In this document: piece by piece, positions 34,984 to 48,200 of the stretch
Position numbering within the stretch: the stretch's first letter is position 1
How the letters are laid out: the number at the start of each line of letters is the position of its first letter
Origin: Setophaga petechia
Lineage: Eukaryota; Chordata; Aves; Passeriformes; Parulidae
Assembly (NCBI GenBank): GCA_024362935.1
Contig: JANCRA010000006.1
Location: 37,069,924 to 37,133,923, forward strand
DNA length: 64,000 nt
Direction of reading: 5' to 3'
Notes under the pieces: generated by a model
Told to the model about the DNA's origin: nothing
Database searches by the model: none
What the model saw: the letters and a program-made list of their open reading frames with translations, nothing else
Made by a program: the position numbers and the translations under genes

Positions 34984-37900
34984 GTGGGAAAGTACTGTTT
35001 TCTAGCACTTTGCAAGCTGCTAACACAATCCCAGTTCTGTGTAGCAATTAGCTTTTCAGTGCACTGCAGTAAGTGTTTCTTGTCACCTACATCTAAGCAA
35101 AAAGCTTTTTCACTATTTCTCGCAAGGAGAAAACCTTCCTGCTCACTAAACAACTTTCATCGTGTTGTAGATGTTGCAGAGAGGGCTGCAGAGTTTTTTG
35201 ACACAAGAAAAAGAAAGTTGTCTAAGATGCCTTCCTTTCAAGTATTAATGTGAAGGGAAAGGCAAGAGAGTGGGAAAGTACTGTTTTCTAGCACTTTGCA
35301 GGCTGCTAACACAATCGCAGTGCTGTGTAGCAGTTATCTTTTCAGTGCACTGCAGTAAGTGTTTCTTGTCACCTACATCTAAGCAAATAGCTTTTTCACT
35401 CTGCCTCGCAAGGAGAAAACCTTCCTGCTCACTTAGCAACTTCCATCGTGTTGTAGATGTTGCAGAGAGGGCTGCAGAGTTTTTTGACACAAGAAAAAGA
35501 AAGTTGTCTAAGATGCCTTCCTTTCAAGTATTAATGTGAAGGGAAAGGCAAGAGAGTGGGAAAGTACTGTTTTCTAGCACTTTGCAAGCTGCTAACACAA
35601 TCCCAGTGCTGTGTACCAATTAACTTGTCACTGCACTGCAGTAAGGGTTTCTTGTCACCTATATCTAAGCAAATGCTTTATCACTATGTCTCGCAAGGAG
35701 AAAACCTTCTTGCTCACTAAACATCTCCTATCGTGTTCTAGAAGTTGCACAGAGGGCTGCAGTGTGTTTCGCAAAATGTAAAAGAAAGTTGTCTAAGACG
35801 CCTTCCTTTCAAGTATTAATGTGAAGGGAAAGGCAAGAGAGTGGGAAAGTATTGTTTTCTAGCACTTTGAGAGCTGCTAACACAATCCCAGTGCTGTGTA
35901 CCAATTAACTTGTCACTGCACTGCAGTAAGTGTTTCTTGTCACCTACATCTGAGCAAATAGCTTTTTCACTTTGTCTTGCAAGGGGAAAACATTGCTGCT
36001 CACTAAACAACTTCCATCGTGTTGTAGAAGTTGCACAGAGGGCTGCAGTGTGTTTTGCAAAATGTAAAAGAAAGTTGTCTAAGACGCCTTCCTTTCAAGT
36101 ATTAATGTGAAGGGAAAGGCAAGAGAGTGGGAAAGTACTGTTTTCTAGCAGTTTGCAAGCTGCTAACACAATCCCAGTGCTGTGTAGCAGTTAGCTTTTC
36201 AGTGCACTGCAGTAAGTGTTTCTTGTCACCTACATCTAAGCAAATAGCTTTTTCACTATGTCTCCCAAGGAGAAAACCTTCCTACTCACTAAACATCTCC
36301 TATCGTGTTCTAGAAGTTGCACAGAGGGCTGCAGTGTGTTCTGTAACAAGAAAAAGAAAGTTGTCTAAGACGCCTTCCTTTCAAGTATTAATGTGTAGGG
36401 AAAGGCAAGAGAGTGGGAAAGTACTGTTTTCTAGCACTTTGCAAGCTGCTAACACAATCGCAGTGCTTTGTAGCAATTAGCTTGTCAGTGCACGGCAGTA
36501 AGTGTTTCTTGATACCTACATCTGAGCAAATAGCTTTTTCACAATGTCTCGCAAGGGGAAAACGTTGCTGCTCACTAAACAACTTCCATCGTGTTGTAGA
36601 AGTTGCACAGAGGGCTGCAGTGTGTTTTGCAAAATATAAAAGAAAGTTGTCTAAGATGCCTTCCTTTCAAGTATTAATGTGAAGGGAAAGGCAAGAGAGT
36701 GGGAAAGTACTGTTTTCTAGCACTTTGCAAGCTGCTAACACAATCCCAGTGCTGTGTAGCAATTAGCTGTTCAGTGCACTGCAGTAAGTGTTTCTTGTCA
36801 CCTACATCTAAGCAAATAGCTTTTTCACTATGTCTCGCAAGGAGAAAACCTTCCTGCGCACTAAACAACTTCCATCGTGTTGTAGATGTTGCAGAGAGGG
36901 CTGCAGAGATTTTTGACACAAGAAAAAGAAAGTTGTCTAAGATGCCTTCCTTTCAAGTATTAATATGAAGGGAAAGGCAAGAGAGTGGGAAAGTACTGTT
37001 TTCTAGCACTTTGAGAGCTGCTAACACAATCCCAGAGCTGTGTACCAATTAACTTGTCACTGCACTGCAGTAAGGGTTTCTTGTCACCTATATCTAAGCA
37101 AATGCTTTTTCACTATGTCTCGCAAGGAGAAAACCTTCTTGCTCACTAAACATTTCCTATCGTGTTCTACAAGTTGCACAGAGGGCTACAGTGTGTTTTG
37201 CAAAATGTAAAAGAAAGTTGTCTAAGACGCCTTCCTTTCAAGTATTAATGTGAAGGGAAAGGCAAGAGAGTGGGAAAGTACTGTTTTCTAGCACTTTGCA
37301 GGCTGCTAGCACAATCCCAGTGCTGTGTAGCAGTTAGCTTTTCAGTGCACTGCAGTAAGTGTTTCTTGTCACCTACATCTAAGCAAATAGCTTTTTCACT
37401 ATGTCTCCCAAGGAGAAAACCTTCCTGCTCACTAAACATCTCCTATCGTGTTCTAGAAGTTGCACAGAGGGCTGCAGTGTGTTCTGTAACAAGAAAAATA
37501 AAGTTGTCTAAGACGCCTTCCTTTCAAGTATTAATGTGTAGGGAAAGGCAAGAGAGTGGGAAAGTACTGTTTTCTAGCACTTTGCAAGCTGCTAACACAA
37601 TCCCAGTGCTGTGTAGCAATTAGCTTGTCAGTGCACGGCAGTAAGAGTTTCTTGATACCTACATCTGAGCAAATAGCTTTTTCATAATGTCTCGCAAGGG
37701 GAAAACGTTGCTGCTCACTAAACAACTTCCATCGTGTTGTAGAAGTTGCACAGAGGGCTGCAGTGTGTTTTGCAAAATATAAAAGAAAGTTGTCTAAGAT
37801 GCCTTCCTTTCAAGTATTAATGTGAAGGGAAAGGCAAGAGAGTGGGAAAGTACTGTTTTCTAGCACTTTGCAAGCTGCTAACACAATCCCAGTGCTGTGT

Positions 37901-40699
37901 AGCAATTAGCTGTTCAGTGCACTGCAGTAAGTGTTTCTTGTCACCTACATCTAAGCAAATAGCTTTTTCACTATGTCTCGCAAGGAGAAAACCTTCCTGC
38001 GCACTAAACAACTTCCATCGTGTTGTAGTTGTTGCAGAGAGGGCTGCAGAGATTTTTGACACAAGAAAAATAAAGTTGTCTAAGATGCCTTCCTTTCAAG
38101 TATTAATATGAAGGGAAAGGCAAGAGAGTGGGAAAGTACTGTTTTCTAGCACTTTGCGAGCTGCTAACACAATCCCAGAGCTGTGTACCAATTAACTTGT
38201 CACTGCACTGCAGTAAGGGTTTCTTGTCACCTATATCTAAGCAAATGCTTTTTCACTATGTCTCGCAAGGAGAAAACCTTCTTGCTCACTAAACATTTCC
38301 TATCGTGTTCTACAAGTTGCACAAAGGGCTACAGTGTGTTTTGCAATATGTAAAAGAAAGTTGTCTAAGACGCCTTCCTTTCAAGTATTAATGTGAAGGG
38401 AAAGGCAAGAGAGTGGGAAAGTACTGTTTTCTAGCACTTTGCAGGCTGCTAACACAATCCCAGTGCTGTGTACCAATTAACTTGTCACTGCACTGCAGTA
38501 AGTGTTTCTTGTCACCTACATCTGAGCAAATAGCTTTTTCACTTTGTCTCGTAAGGGGAAAACGTTGCTGCTCACTAAACAACTTCCATCGTGTTGTCGA
38601 AGTTGCACAGAGGGCTGCAGTGTGTTTTGCAAAATGTAAAAGAAAGTTGTCTAAGACGCCTTCCTTTCAAGTATTAATGTGAAGGGAAAGGCAAGAGAGT
38701 GGGAAAGTACTGTTTTCTAGCACTTTGCAGGCTGCTAACACAATCCCAGTTCTGTGTAGCAATTAGCTGTTCAGTGCACTGCAGTAAGTGTTTCTTGATA
38801 CCTACATCTGAGCAAATAGCTTTTTCACTATGTCCCGCAAGGAGAAAACCTTCCTGCTCACTAAACAACTTTCGTCGTGTTGTAGATGTTGCTGAGAGGG
38901 CTGCAGAGTTTTTTGACACAAGAAAAAGAAAGTTGTCTAAGATGCCTTCCTTTCAAGTATTAATGTGAAGGGAAAGGCAAGAGAGTGGCAAAGTACTGTT
39001 TTCTAGCACTTTGCAGGCTGCTAACACAATCGCAGTGCTGTGTAGCAGTTAGCTTTTCAGTGCACTGCAGTAAGTGTTTCTTGTCACCTACATCTAAGCA
39101 AAAAGCTTTTTCACTATGTCTCGCAAGGAGAAAACCTTCCTGCTCACTTAGCAACTTCCATCGTGTTGTAGATGTTGCAGAGAGGGCTGCAGAGTTTTTT
39201 GACACAAGAAAAAGAAAGTTGTCTAAGACGCCTTCCTTTCAAGTATTAATGTGAAGGGAAATGCAAGAGAGTGGGAAAGTACTGTTTTCTAGCACTTTGC
39301 AGACTGCTAACACAATCGCAGTGATGTGTAGCAGTAAGCTTTTTAGTCCACTGCAGTAAGTTTTTCTTGTCACCGACATCTAAGCAAATAGCTTTTTCAC
39401 TATGTCTCGCAAGGAGAAAACCTTCCTGCTCACTAAACATCTCCTATCGTGTTCTAGAAGTTGCACAGAAGGCTGCAGTGTGTTCTGTAACAAGAAAAAG
39501 AAAGTTGTCTAAGACGCCTTCCTTTCAAGTATTAATGTGAAGGAAAGGCAAGAGAGTGGGAAAGTACTGTTTTCTAGCACTTTGCAAGCTGCTAACACAG
39601 TCCTAGTGCTGTGTAGCAGTTAGCTGTTCAGTGCACTGCAGTAAGTGTTTCTTGTCTCCTACATCTAAGCAAAAAGCTTTTTCACTATGTCCCGCAAGGA
39701 GAAAACCTTCCTGCTCACTAAACAAATTCCATCGTGATGTTGATGTTGCAGAGAGGGCTGCAGAGTTTTTTGACACAAGAAAAAGAAAGTTTTCAAAGAT
39801 GCCTTCCTTTCAAGTATTAATGTGAAGGGAAAGGCAAGAGAGTGGGAAAGTAGTGTTTTCTAGCACTTTGGAAGCTGCTAACACAATCCCAGTGCTGTGT
39901 AGCAGTTAGCTTTTCAGTGCACTGCAGTAAGTGTTTCTTGTCACCTACATCTAAGCAAATAGCTTTTTCACTATGTCTCCCAAGGAGAAAACCTTCCTGC
40001 TCACTAAACATCTCCTATCGTGTTCTAGAAGTTGCACAGAGGGCTGCAGTGTGTTCTGTAACAAGAAAAATAAAGTTGTCTAAGACGCCTTCCTTTCAAG
40101 TATTAATGTGAAGGGAAAGGCAAGAGAGTGGGAAAGTACTGTTTTCTAGCAGTTTGCAAGCTGCTAACACAATCGCAGTGCTGTGTAGCAGTTAGCTTTT
40201 CAGTGCACTGCAGGAAGTGTTTCTTGTCACCTACATCTAAGCAAATAGCTTTTTCACTATGTCTCCCAAGGAGAAAACCTTCTTGCTCACTAAACATCTC
40301 CTATCGTGTTCTAGAAGTTGCACAGAGGGCTGCAGTGTGTTCTGTAACAAGAAAAAGAAAGTTGTCTAAGACGCCTTCCTTTCAAGTATTAATGTGTAGG
40401 GAAAGGCAAGAGAGTGGGAAAGTACTGTTTTCTAGCACTTTGCAAGCTGCTAACACAATCGCAGTGCTTTGTAGCAATCAGCTTGTCAGTGCACGGCAGT
40501 AAGTGTTTCTTGATACCTACATCTGAGCAAATAGCTTTTTCACAATGTCTCGCAAGGGGAAAACGTTGCTGCTCACTAAACAACTTCCATCGTGTTGTAG
40601 AAGTTGCACAGAGGGCTGCAGTGTGTTTTGCAAAATATAAAAGAAAGTTGTCTAAGATGCCTTCCTTTCAAGTATTAATGTGAAGGGAAAGGCAAGAGA

Positions 40700-43600
40700 G
40701 TGGGAAAGTACTGTTTTCTAGCACTTTGCAAGCTGCTAACACAATCCCAGTGCTGTGTAGCAATTAGCTGTTCAGTGCACTGCAGTAAGTGTTTCTTGTC
40801 ACCTACATCTAAGCAAATAGCTTTTTCACTATGTCTCGCAAGGAGAAAACCTTCCTGCGCACTAAACAACTTCCATCGTGTTGTAGATGTTGCAGAGAGG
40901 GCTGCAGAGATTTTTGACACAAGAAAAAGAAAGTTGTCTAAGATGCCTTCCTTTCAAGTATTAATATGAAGGGAAAGGCAAGAGAGTGGGAAAGTACTGT
41001 TTTCTAGCACTTTGAGAGCTGCTAACACAATCCCAGAGCTGTGTACCAATTAACTTGTCACTGCACTGCAGTAAGGGTTTCTTGTCACCTATATCTAAGC
41101 AAATGCTTTTTCACTATGTCTCGCAAGGAGAAAACCTTCTTGCTCACTAAACATTTCCTATCGTGTTCTACAAGTTGCACAGAGGGCTACAGTGTGTTTT
41201 GCAAAATGTAAAAGAAAGTTGTCTAAGACGCCTTCCTTTCAAGTATTAATGTGAAGGGAAAGGCAAGAGAGTGGGAAAGTACTGTTTTCTAGCACTTTGC
41301 AGGCTGCTAACACAATCCCAGTGCTGTGTACCAATTAACTTGTCACTGCACTGCAGTAAGTGTTTCTTGTCACCTACATCTGAGCAAATAGCTTTTTCAC
41401 TTTGTCTCGTAAGGGGAAAACGTTGCTGCTCACTAAACAACTTCCATCGTGTTGTCGAAGTTGCACAGAGGGCTGCAGTGTGTTTTGCAAAATGTAAAAG
41501 AAAGTTGTCTAAGACGCCTTCCTTTCAAGTATTAATGTGAAGGGAAAGGCAAGAGAGTGGGAAAGTACTGTTTTCTAGCAGTTTGCAGGCTGCTAACACA
41601 ATCGCAGTGCTGTGTAGCAGTTAGCTTTTCAGTGCACTGCAGTAAGTGTTTCTTGTCACCTACATCTAAGCAAATAGCTTTTTCACTATGTCTCCCAAGG
41701 AGAAAACCTTCCTGCTCACTAAACATCTCCTATCGTGTTCTAGAAGTTGCACAGAGGGCTGCAGTGTGTTCTGTAACAAGAAAAATAAAGTTGTCTAAGA
41801 CGCCTTCCTTTCAAGTATTAATGTGTAGGGAAAGGCAAGAGAGTGGGAAAGTACTGTTTTCTAGCACTTTGCAAGCTGCTAACACAATCCCAGTGCTGTG
41901 TAGCAATTAGCTTGTCAGTGCACGGCAGTAAGAGTTTCTTGATACCTACATCTGAGCAAGTAGCTTTTTCACTTTTTCTCGTAAGGGGAAAACGTTGCTG
42001 CTCACTAAACATCTCCTATCGTGTTCTAGAAGTTGAACAGAGGGCTGCAGTGTGTTCTGTAACAAGAAAAAGAAAGTTGTCTAAGACGCCTTCCTTTCAA
42101 GTATTAATGTGAATCGAAAGGCAAGAGAGTGGGAAAGTACTGTTTTCTAGCACTTTGCAAGCTGCTAACACAATCGCAGTGCTGTGTAGCAATTAGCTTG
42201 TCAGTGCACGGCAGTAAGTGTTTCTTGATACCTTCATCTGAGCAAATAGCTTTTTCACTTTGTCTCGCAAGGGGAAAACGTTGCTGCTCACTAAACAACT
42301 TCCATCGTGTTGTAGAAGTTGCACAGAGGGCTGCAGTGTGTTTTGCAAAATATAAAAGAAAGTTGTCTAAGATGCCTTCCTTTCAAGTATTAATGTGAAG
42401 GGAAAGGCAAGAGAGTGGGAAAGTACTGTTTTCTAGCACTTTGCAAGCTGCTAACACAATCCCAGTGCTGTGTAGCAATTAGCTTGTCAGTGCACGGCAG
42501 TAAGTGTTTCTTGATACCTTAATCTGAGCAAATAGCTTTTTCACTTTGTCTCGCAAGGGGAAAACGTTGCTGCTCACTAAACAACTTCCATCGTGTTGTA
42601 GAAGTTGCACAGAGGGCTGCAGTGTGTTTTGCAAAATATAAAAGAAAGTTGTCTAAGATGCCTTCCTTTCAAGTATTAATGTGAAGGGAAAGGCAAGAGA
42701 GTGGGAAAGTACTGTTTTCTAGCACTTTGCAAGCTGCTAACACAATCCCAGTGCTGTGTAGCAATTAGCTGTTCAGTGCACTGCAGTAAGTGTTTCTTGT
42801 CACCTACATCTAAGCAAATAGCTTTTTCACTATGTCTCGCAAGGAGAAAACCTTCCTGCGCACTAAACAACTTCCATCGTGTTGTAGATGTTGCAGAGAG
42901 GGCTGCAGAGATTTTTGACACAAGAAAAAGAAAGTTGTCTAAGATGCCTTCCTTTCAAGTATTAATATGAAGGGAAAGGCAAGAGAGTGGGAAAGTACTG
43001 TTTTCTAGCACTTTGAGAGCTGCTAACACAATCCCAGAGCTGTGTACCAATTAACTTGTCACTGCACTGCAGTAAGGGTTTCTTGTCACCTATATCTAAG
43101 CAAATGCTTTTTCACTATGTCTCGCAAGGAGAAAACCTTCTTGCTCACTAAACATTTCCTATCGTGTTCTACAAGTTGCACAGAGGGCTACAGTGTGTTT
43201 TGCAAAATGTAAAAGAAAGTTGTCTAAGACGCCTTCCTTTCAAGTATTAATGTGAAGGGAAAGGCAAGAGAGTGGGAAAGTACTGTTTTCTAGCACTTTG
43301 CAGGCTGCTAACACAATCCCAGTGCTGTGTACCAATTAACTTGTCACTGCACTGCAGTAAGTGTTTCTTGTCACCTACATCTGAGCAAATAGCTTTTTCA
43401 CTTTGTCTCGTAAGGGGAAAACGTTGCTGCTCACTAAACAACTTCCATCGTGTTGTCGAAGTTGCACAGAGGGCTGCAGTGTGTTTTGCAAAATGTAAAA
43501 GAAAGTTGTCTAAGACGCCTTCCTTTCAAGTATTAATGTGAAGGGAAAGGCAAGAGAGTGGGAAAGTACTGTTTTCTAGCAGTTTGCAGGCTGCTAACAC

Positions 43601-44129
43601 AATCGCAGTGCTGTGTAGCAGTTAGCTTTTCAGTGCACTGCAGTAAGTGTTTCTTGTCACCTACATCTAAGCAAATAGCTTTTTCACTATGTCTCCCAAG
43701 GAGAAAACCTTCCTGCTCACTAAACATCTCCTATCGTGTTCTAGAAGTTGCACAGAGGGCTGCAGTGTGTTCTGTAACAAGAAAAATAAAGTTGTCTAAG
43801 ACGCCTTCCTTTCAAGTATTAATGTGTAGGGAAAGGCAAGAGAGTGGGAAAGTACTGTTTTCTAGCACTTTGCAAGCTGCTAACACAATCCCAGTGCTGT
43901 GTAGCAATTAGCTTGTCAGTGCACTGCAGTAAGAGTTTCTTGATACCTACGTCTGAGCAAATAGCTTTTTCACAATGTCTCGCAAGGGGAAAACGTTGCT
44001 GCTCACTAAACAACTTCCATCGTGTTGTAGAAGTTGCACAGAGGGCTGCAGTGTGTTTTGCAAAATATAAATGAAAGTTGTCTAAGATGCCTTCCTTTCA
44101 AGTATTAATGTGAAGGGAAAGGCAAGAGA
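40700..44129. repeat. Internal local duplication of about 7 monomers (2001 bp) within the 36-mer
   Basis: The order b c h i then a class-e-derived monomer at 40700-42128 recurs at 42701-44129, an offset of 2001 bp (7 x 286 - 1). Two a-type monomers (42129 and 42415) separate the blocks. The class-e position differs: at 41843 it is a chimera, at 43844 a variant with GTCAGTGCACTGCAG and CCTACGTCTGAG. The duplication is present in both 36-mer copies, so it predates the 10.3-kb duplication. Confidence 0.8.
41843..42128. repeat. Chimeric monomer e/n-like
   Basis: It starts as class e (CGGCAGTAAGAGTTTCTTGA), passes through a stretch with class h features (CTCGTAAGGGG), and ends as class n (ATCTCCTATCG, GTTGAACAGAGG, TTCTGTAACAAG). 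Private changes are GAGCAAGTAGC and CACTTTTTCTCG. It is followed by the unusual GTGAATCGAAAGG boundary at 42109. The copy at 52131 has the same changes. Confidence 0.75.
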
Positions 44130-44414
44130 GTGGGAAAGTACTGTTTTCTAGCACTTTGCAAGCTGCTAACACAATCCCAGTGCTGTGTAGCAATTAGCTG
44201 TTCAGTGCACTGCAGTAAGTGTTTCTTGATACCTACATCTGAGCAAATAGCTTTTTCACTCTGTCTCGCAAGGAGAAAACCTTCCTGCTCACTAAACATC
44301 GCCTATCGTGCTCTAGAAGTTGCACAGAGACTGCAGTGTGTTTTGCAAAAAGTAAAAGAAAGTTGTCTAAGACGCCTTCCTTTCAAGTATTAATGTGAAG
44401 GGAAAGGCAAGAGA
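44130..44414. repeat. Chimeric monomer t/q-like, 285 bp
   Basis: The first part resembles class t (GCTGTTCAGTGCAC, then CTTGATACCTACATCTGAG). From CACTCTGTCTCGC onward it matches class q (compare 14981), including ATCGCCTATCGTGCTC and the one-base deletion CAGAGACTGCAG. Class r follows at 44415, as in the 19-mer. The monomer thus joins the first-HOR block (e'' at 43844) to the second-HOR block (r, s/t, j'). Confidence 0.8.
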
Positions 44415-45271
44415 GTGGGAAAGTACTGTTTTCTAGCACTTTGAAAGCTGCTTACCCAATCCCAGTGCTGTGTACCAATTAACTTGTCACTTCACTGCAG
44501 GAAGTGTTTCTTGTCACCTACATCTAAACAAATAACTTTTTCACTATGTCTCGCAAGGAGAAAACCTTCCTGCTCACTAAACATCTCCTATCGTGTTCTA
44601 GAAGTTGAACAGAGGGCTGCAGTGTGTTCTGTAACAAGAAAAATAAAGTTGTCTAAGACGCCTTCCTTTCAAGTATTAATGTGTAGGGAAAGGCAAGAGA
44701 GTGGGAAAGTACTGTTTTCTAGCACTTTTCAAGCTGCTAACACAATCGCAGTGCTGTGTAGCAATTAGCATGTCAGTGCACGGCAGTAAGTGTTTCTTGA
44801 TACCTACATCTGAGCAAATAGCTTTTTCACTTTGTCTCGCAAGGGGAAAACGTTGCTGCTCACTAAACAACTTCCATCGTGTTGTAGAAGTTGCACAGAG
44901 GGCTGCAGTGTGTTTTGCAGCAAGAAAAAGAAAGTTGTCTAAGACGCCTTCCTTTCAAGTATTAATGTGAAGGGAAAGGCAAGAGAGTGGGAAAGTACTG
45001 TTTTCTAGCACTTTGCGAGCTGCTAACACAATCCCAGTGCTGTGTACCAATTAACTTGTCACTGCACTGCAGTAAGGGTTTCTTGTCACCTATATCTAAG
45101 CAAATGCTTTTTCACTATGTCTCGCAAGGAGAAAACCTTCTTGCTCACTAAACATCTCCTATAGTGTTCTAGAAGTTGCACAGAGGGCTGCAGTGTGTTT
45201 TGCAAAATGCAAAAGAAAGTTGTCTAAGACGCCTTCCTTTCAAGTATTAATGTGAAGGGAAAGGCAAGAGA

Positions 45272-48200
45272 GTGGGAAAGTACTGTTTTCTAGCACTTTG
45301 CAAGCTGCTAACACAATCCCAGTTCTGTGTAGCAATTAGCTTTTCAGTGCACTGCAGTAAGTGTTTCTTGTCACCTACATCTAAGCAAAAAGCTTTTTCA
45401 CTATTTCTCGCAAGGAGAAAACCTTCCTGCTCACTAAACAACTTTCATCGTGTTGTAGATGTTGCAGAGAGGGCTGCAGAGTTTTTTGACACAAGAAAAA
45501 GAAAGTTGTCTAAGATGCCTTCCTTTCAAGTATTAATGTGAAGGGAAAGGCAAGAGAGTGGGAAAGTACTGTTTTCTAGCACTTTGCAGGCTGCTAACAC
45601 AATCGCAGTGCTGTGTAGCAGTTATCTTTTCAGTGCACTGCAGTAAGTGTTTCTTGTCACCTACATCTAAGCAAATAGCTTTTTCACTCTGCCTCGCAAG
45701 GAGAAAACCTTCCTGCTCACTTAGCAACTTCCATCGTGTTGTAGATGTTGCAGAGAGGGCTGCAGAGTTTTTTGACACAAGAAAAAGAAAGTTGTCTAAG
45801 ATGCCTTCCTTTCAAGTATTAATGTGAAGGGAAAGGCAAGAGAGTGGGAAAGTACTGTTTTCTAGCACTTTGCAAGCTGCTAACACAATCCCAGTGCTGT
45901 GTACCAATTAACTTGTCACTGCACTGCAGTAAGGGTTTCTTGTCACCTATATCTAAGCAAATGCTTTATCACTATGTCTCGCAAGGAGAAAACCTTCTTG
46001 CTCACTAAACATCTCCTATCGTGTTCTAGAAGTTGCACAGAGGGCTGCAGTGTGTTTCGCAAAATGTAAAAGAAAGTTGTCTAAGACGCCTTCCTTTCAA
46101 GTATTAATGTGAAGGGAAAGGCAAGAGAGTGGGAAAGTATTGTTTTCTAGCACTTTGAGAGCTGCTAACACAATCCCAGTGCTGTGTACCAATTAACTTG
46201 TCACTGCACTGCAGTAAGTGTTTCTTGTCACCTACATCTGAGCAAATAGCTTTTTCACTTTGTCTTGCAAGGGGAAAACATTGCTGCTCACTAAACAACT
46301 TCCATCGTGTTGTAGAAGTTGCACAGAGGGCTGCAGTGTGTTTTGCAAAATGTAAAAGAAAGTTGTCTAAGACGCCTTCCTTTCAAGTATTAATGTGAAG
46401 GGAAAGGCAAGAGAGTGGGAAAGTACTGTTTTCTAGCAGTTTGCAAGCTGCTAACACAATCCCAGTGCTGTGTAGCAGTTAGCTTTTCAGTGCACTGCAG
46501 TAAGTGTTTCTTGTCACCTACATCTAAGCAAATAGCTTTTTCACTATGTCTCCCAAGGAGAAAACCTTCCTACTCACTAAACATCTCCTATCGTGTTCTA
46601 GAAGTTGCACAGAGGGCTGCAGTGTGTTCTGTAACAAGAAAAAGAAAGTTGTCTAAGACGCCTTCCTTTCAAGTATTAATGTGTAGGGAAAGGCAAGAGA
46701 GTGGGAAAGTACTGTTTTCTAGCACTTTGCAAGCTGCTAACACAATCGCAGTGCTTTGTAGCAATTAGCTTGTCAGTGCACGGCAGTAAGTGTTTCTTGA
46801 TACCTACATCTGAGCAAATAGCTTTTTCACAATGTCTCGCAAGGGGAAAACGTTGCTGCTCACTAAACAACTTCCATCGTGTTGTAGAAGTTGCACAGAG
46901 GGCTGCAGTGTGTTTTGCAAAATATAAAAGAAAGTTGTCTAAGATGCCTTCCTTTCAAGTATTAATGTGAAGGGAAAGGCAAGAGAGTGGGAAAGTACTG
47001 TTTTCTAGCACTTTGCAAGCTGCTAACACAATCCCAGTGCTGTGTAGCAATTAGCTGTTCAGTGCACTGCAGTAAGTGTTTCTTGTCACCTACATCTAAG
47101 CAAATAGCTTTTTCACTATGTCTCGCAAGGAGAAAACCTTCCTGCGCACTAAACAACTTCCATCGTGTTGTAGATGTTGCAGAGAGGGCTGCAGAGATTT
47201 TTGACACAAGAAAAAGAAAGTTGTCTAAGATGCCTTCCTTTCAAGTATTAATATGAAGGGAAAGGCAAGAGAGTGGGAAAGTACTGTTTTCTAGCACTTT
47301 GAGAGCTGCTAACACAATCCCAGAGCTGTGTACCAATTAACTTGTCACTGCACTGCAGTAAGGGTTTCTTGTCACCTATATCTAAGCAAATGCTTTTTCA
47401 CTATGTCTCGCAAGGAGAAAACCTTCTTGCTCACTAAACATTTCCTATCGTGTTCTACAAGTTGCACAGAGGGCTACAGTGTGTTTTGCAAAATGTAAAA
47501 GAAAGTTGTCTAAGACGCCTTCCTTTCAAGTATTAATGTGAAGGGAAAGGCAAGAGAGTGGGAAAGTACTGTTTTCTAGCACTTTGCAGGCTGCTAGCAC
47601 AATCCCAGTGCTGTGTAGCAGTTAGCTTTTCAGTGCACTGCAGTAAGTGTTTCTTGTCACCTACATCTAAGCAAATAGCTTTTTCACTATGTCTCCCAAG
47701 GAGAAAACCTTCCTGCTCACTAAACATCTCCTATCGTGTTCTAGAAGTTGCACAGAGGGCTGCAGTGTGTTCTGTAACAAGAAAAATAAAGTTGTCTAAG
47801 ACGCCTTCCTTTCAAGTATTAATGTGTAGGGAAAGGCAAGAGAGTGGGAAAGTACTGTTTTCTAGCACTTTGCAAGCTGCTAACACAATCCCAGTGCTGT
47901 GTAGCAATTAGCTTGTCAGTGCACGGCAGTAAGAGTTTCTTGATACCTACATCTGAGCAAATAGCTTTTTCATAATGTCTCGCAAGGGGAAAACGTTGCT
48001 GCTCACTAAACAACTTCCATCGTGTTGTAGAAGTTGCACAGAGGGCTGCAGTGTGTTTTGCAAAATATAAAAGAAAGTTGTCTAAGATGCCTTCCTTTCA
48101 AGTATTAATGTGAAGGGAAAGGCAAGAGAGTGGGAAAGTACTGTTTTCTAGCACTTTGCAAGCTGCTAACACAATCCCAGTGCTGTGTAGCAATTAGCTG

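Larger units (their letters stand above)
34984..45271. repeat. 36-monomer unit, copy 1 (10288 bp)
   Basis: The order is u v w k'' l a' b c d e b' c' h x y z p' aa g a' b c h i hyb a'' a''' b c h i e'' t/q r s/t j'. It combines blocks of both earlier HOR types with new classes x, y, z and aa (38699-40127). Each monomer matches the one 10288 bp downstream. Private markers shared by both copies include GGAAAACATTGC (35988/46276), GCAATATGTAAAAG (38344/48632), GTGAATCGAAAGG (42109/52397) and ACCTTAATCTGAG (42516/52804). Confidence 0.93.
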
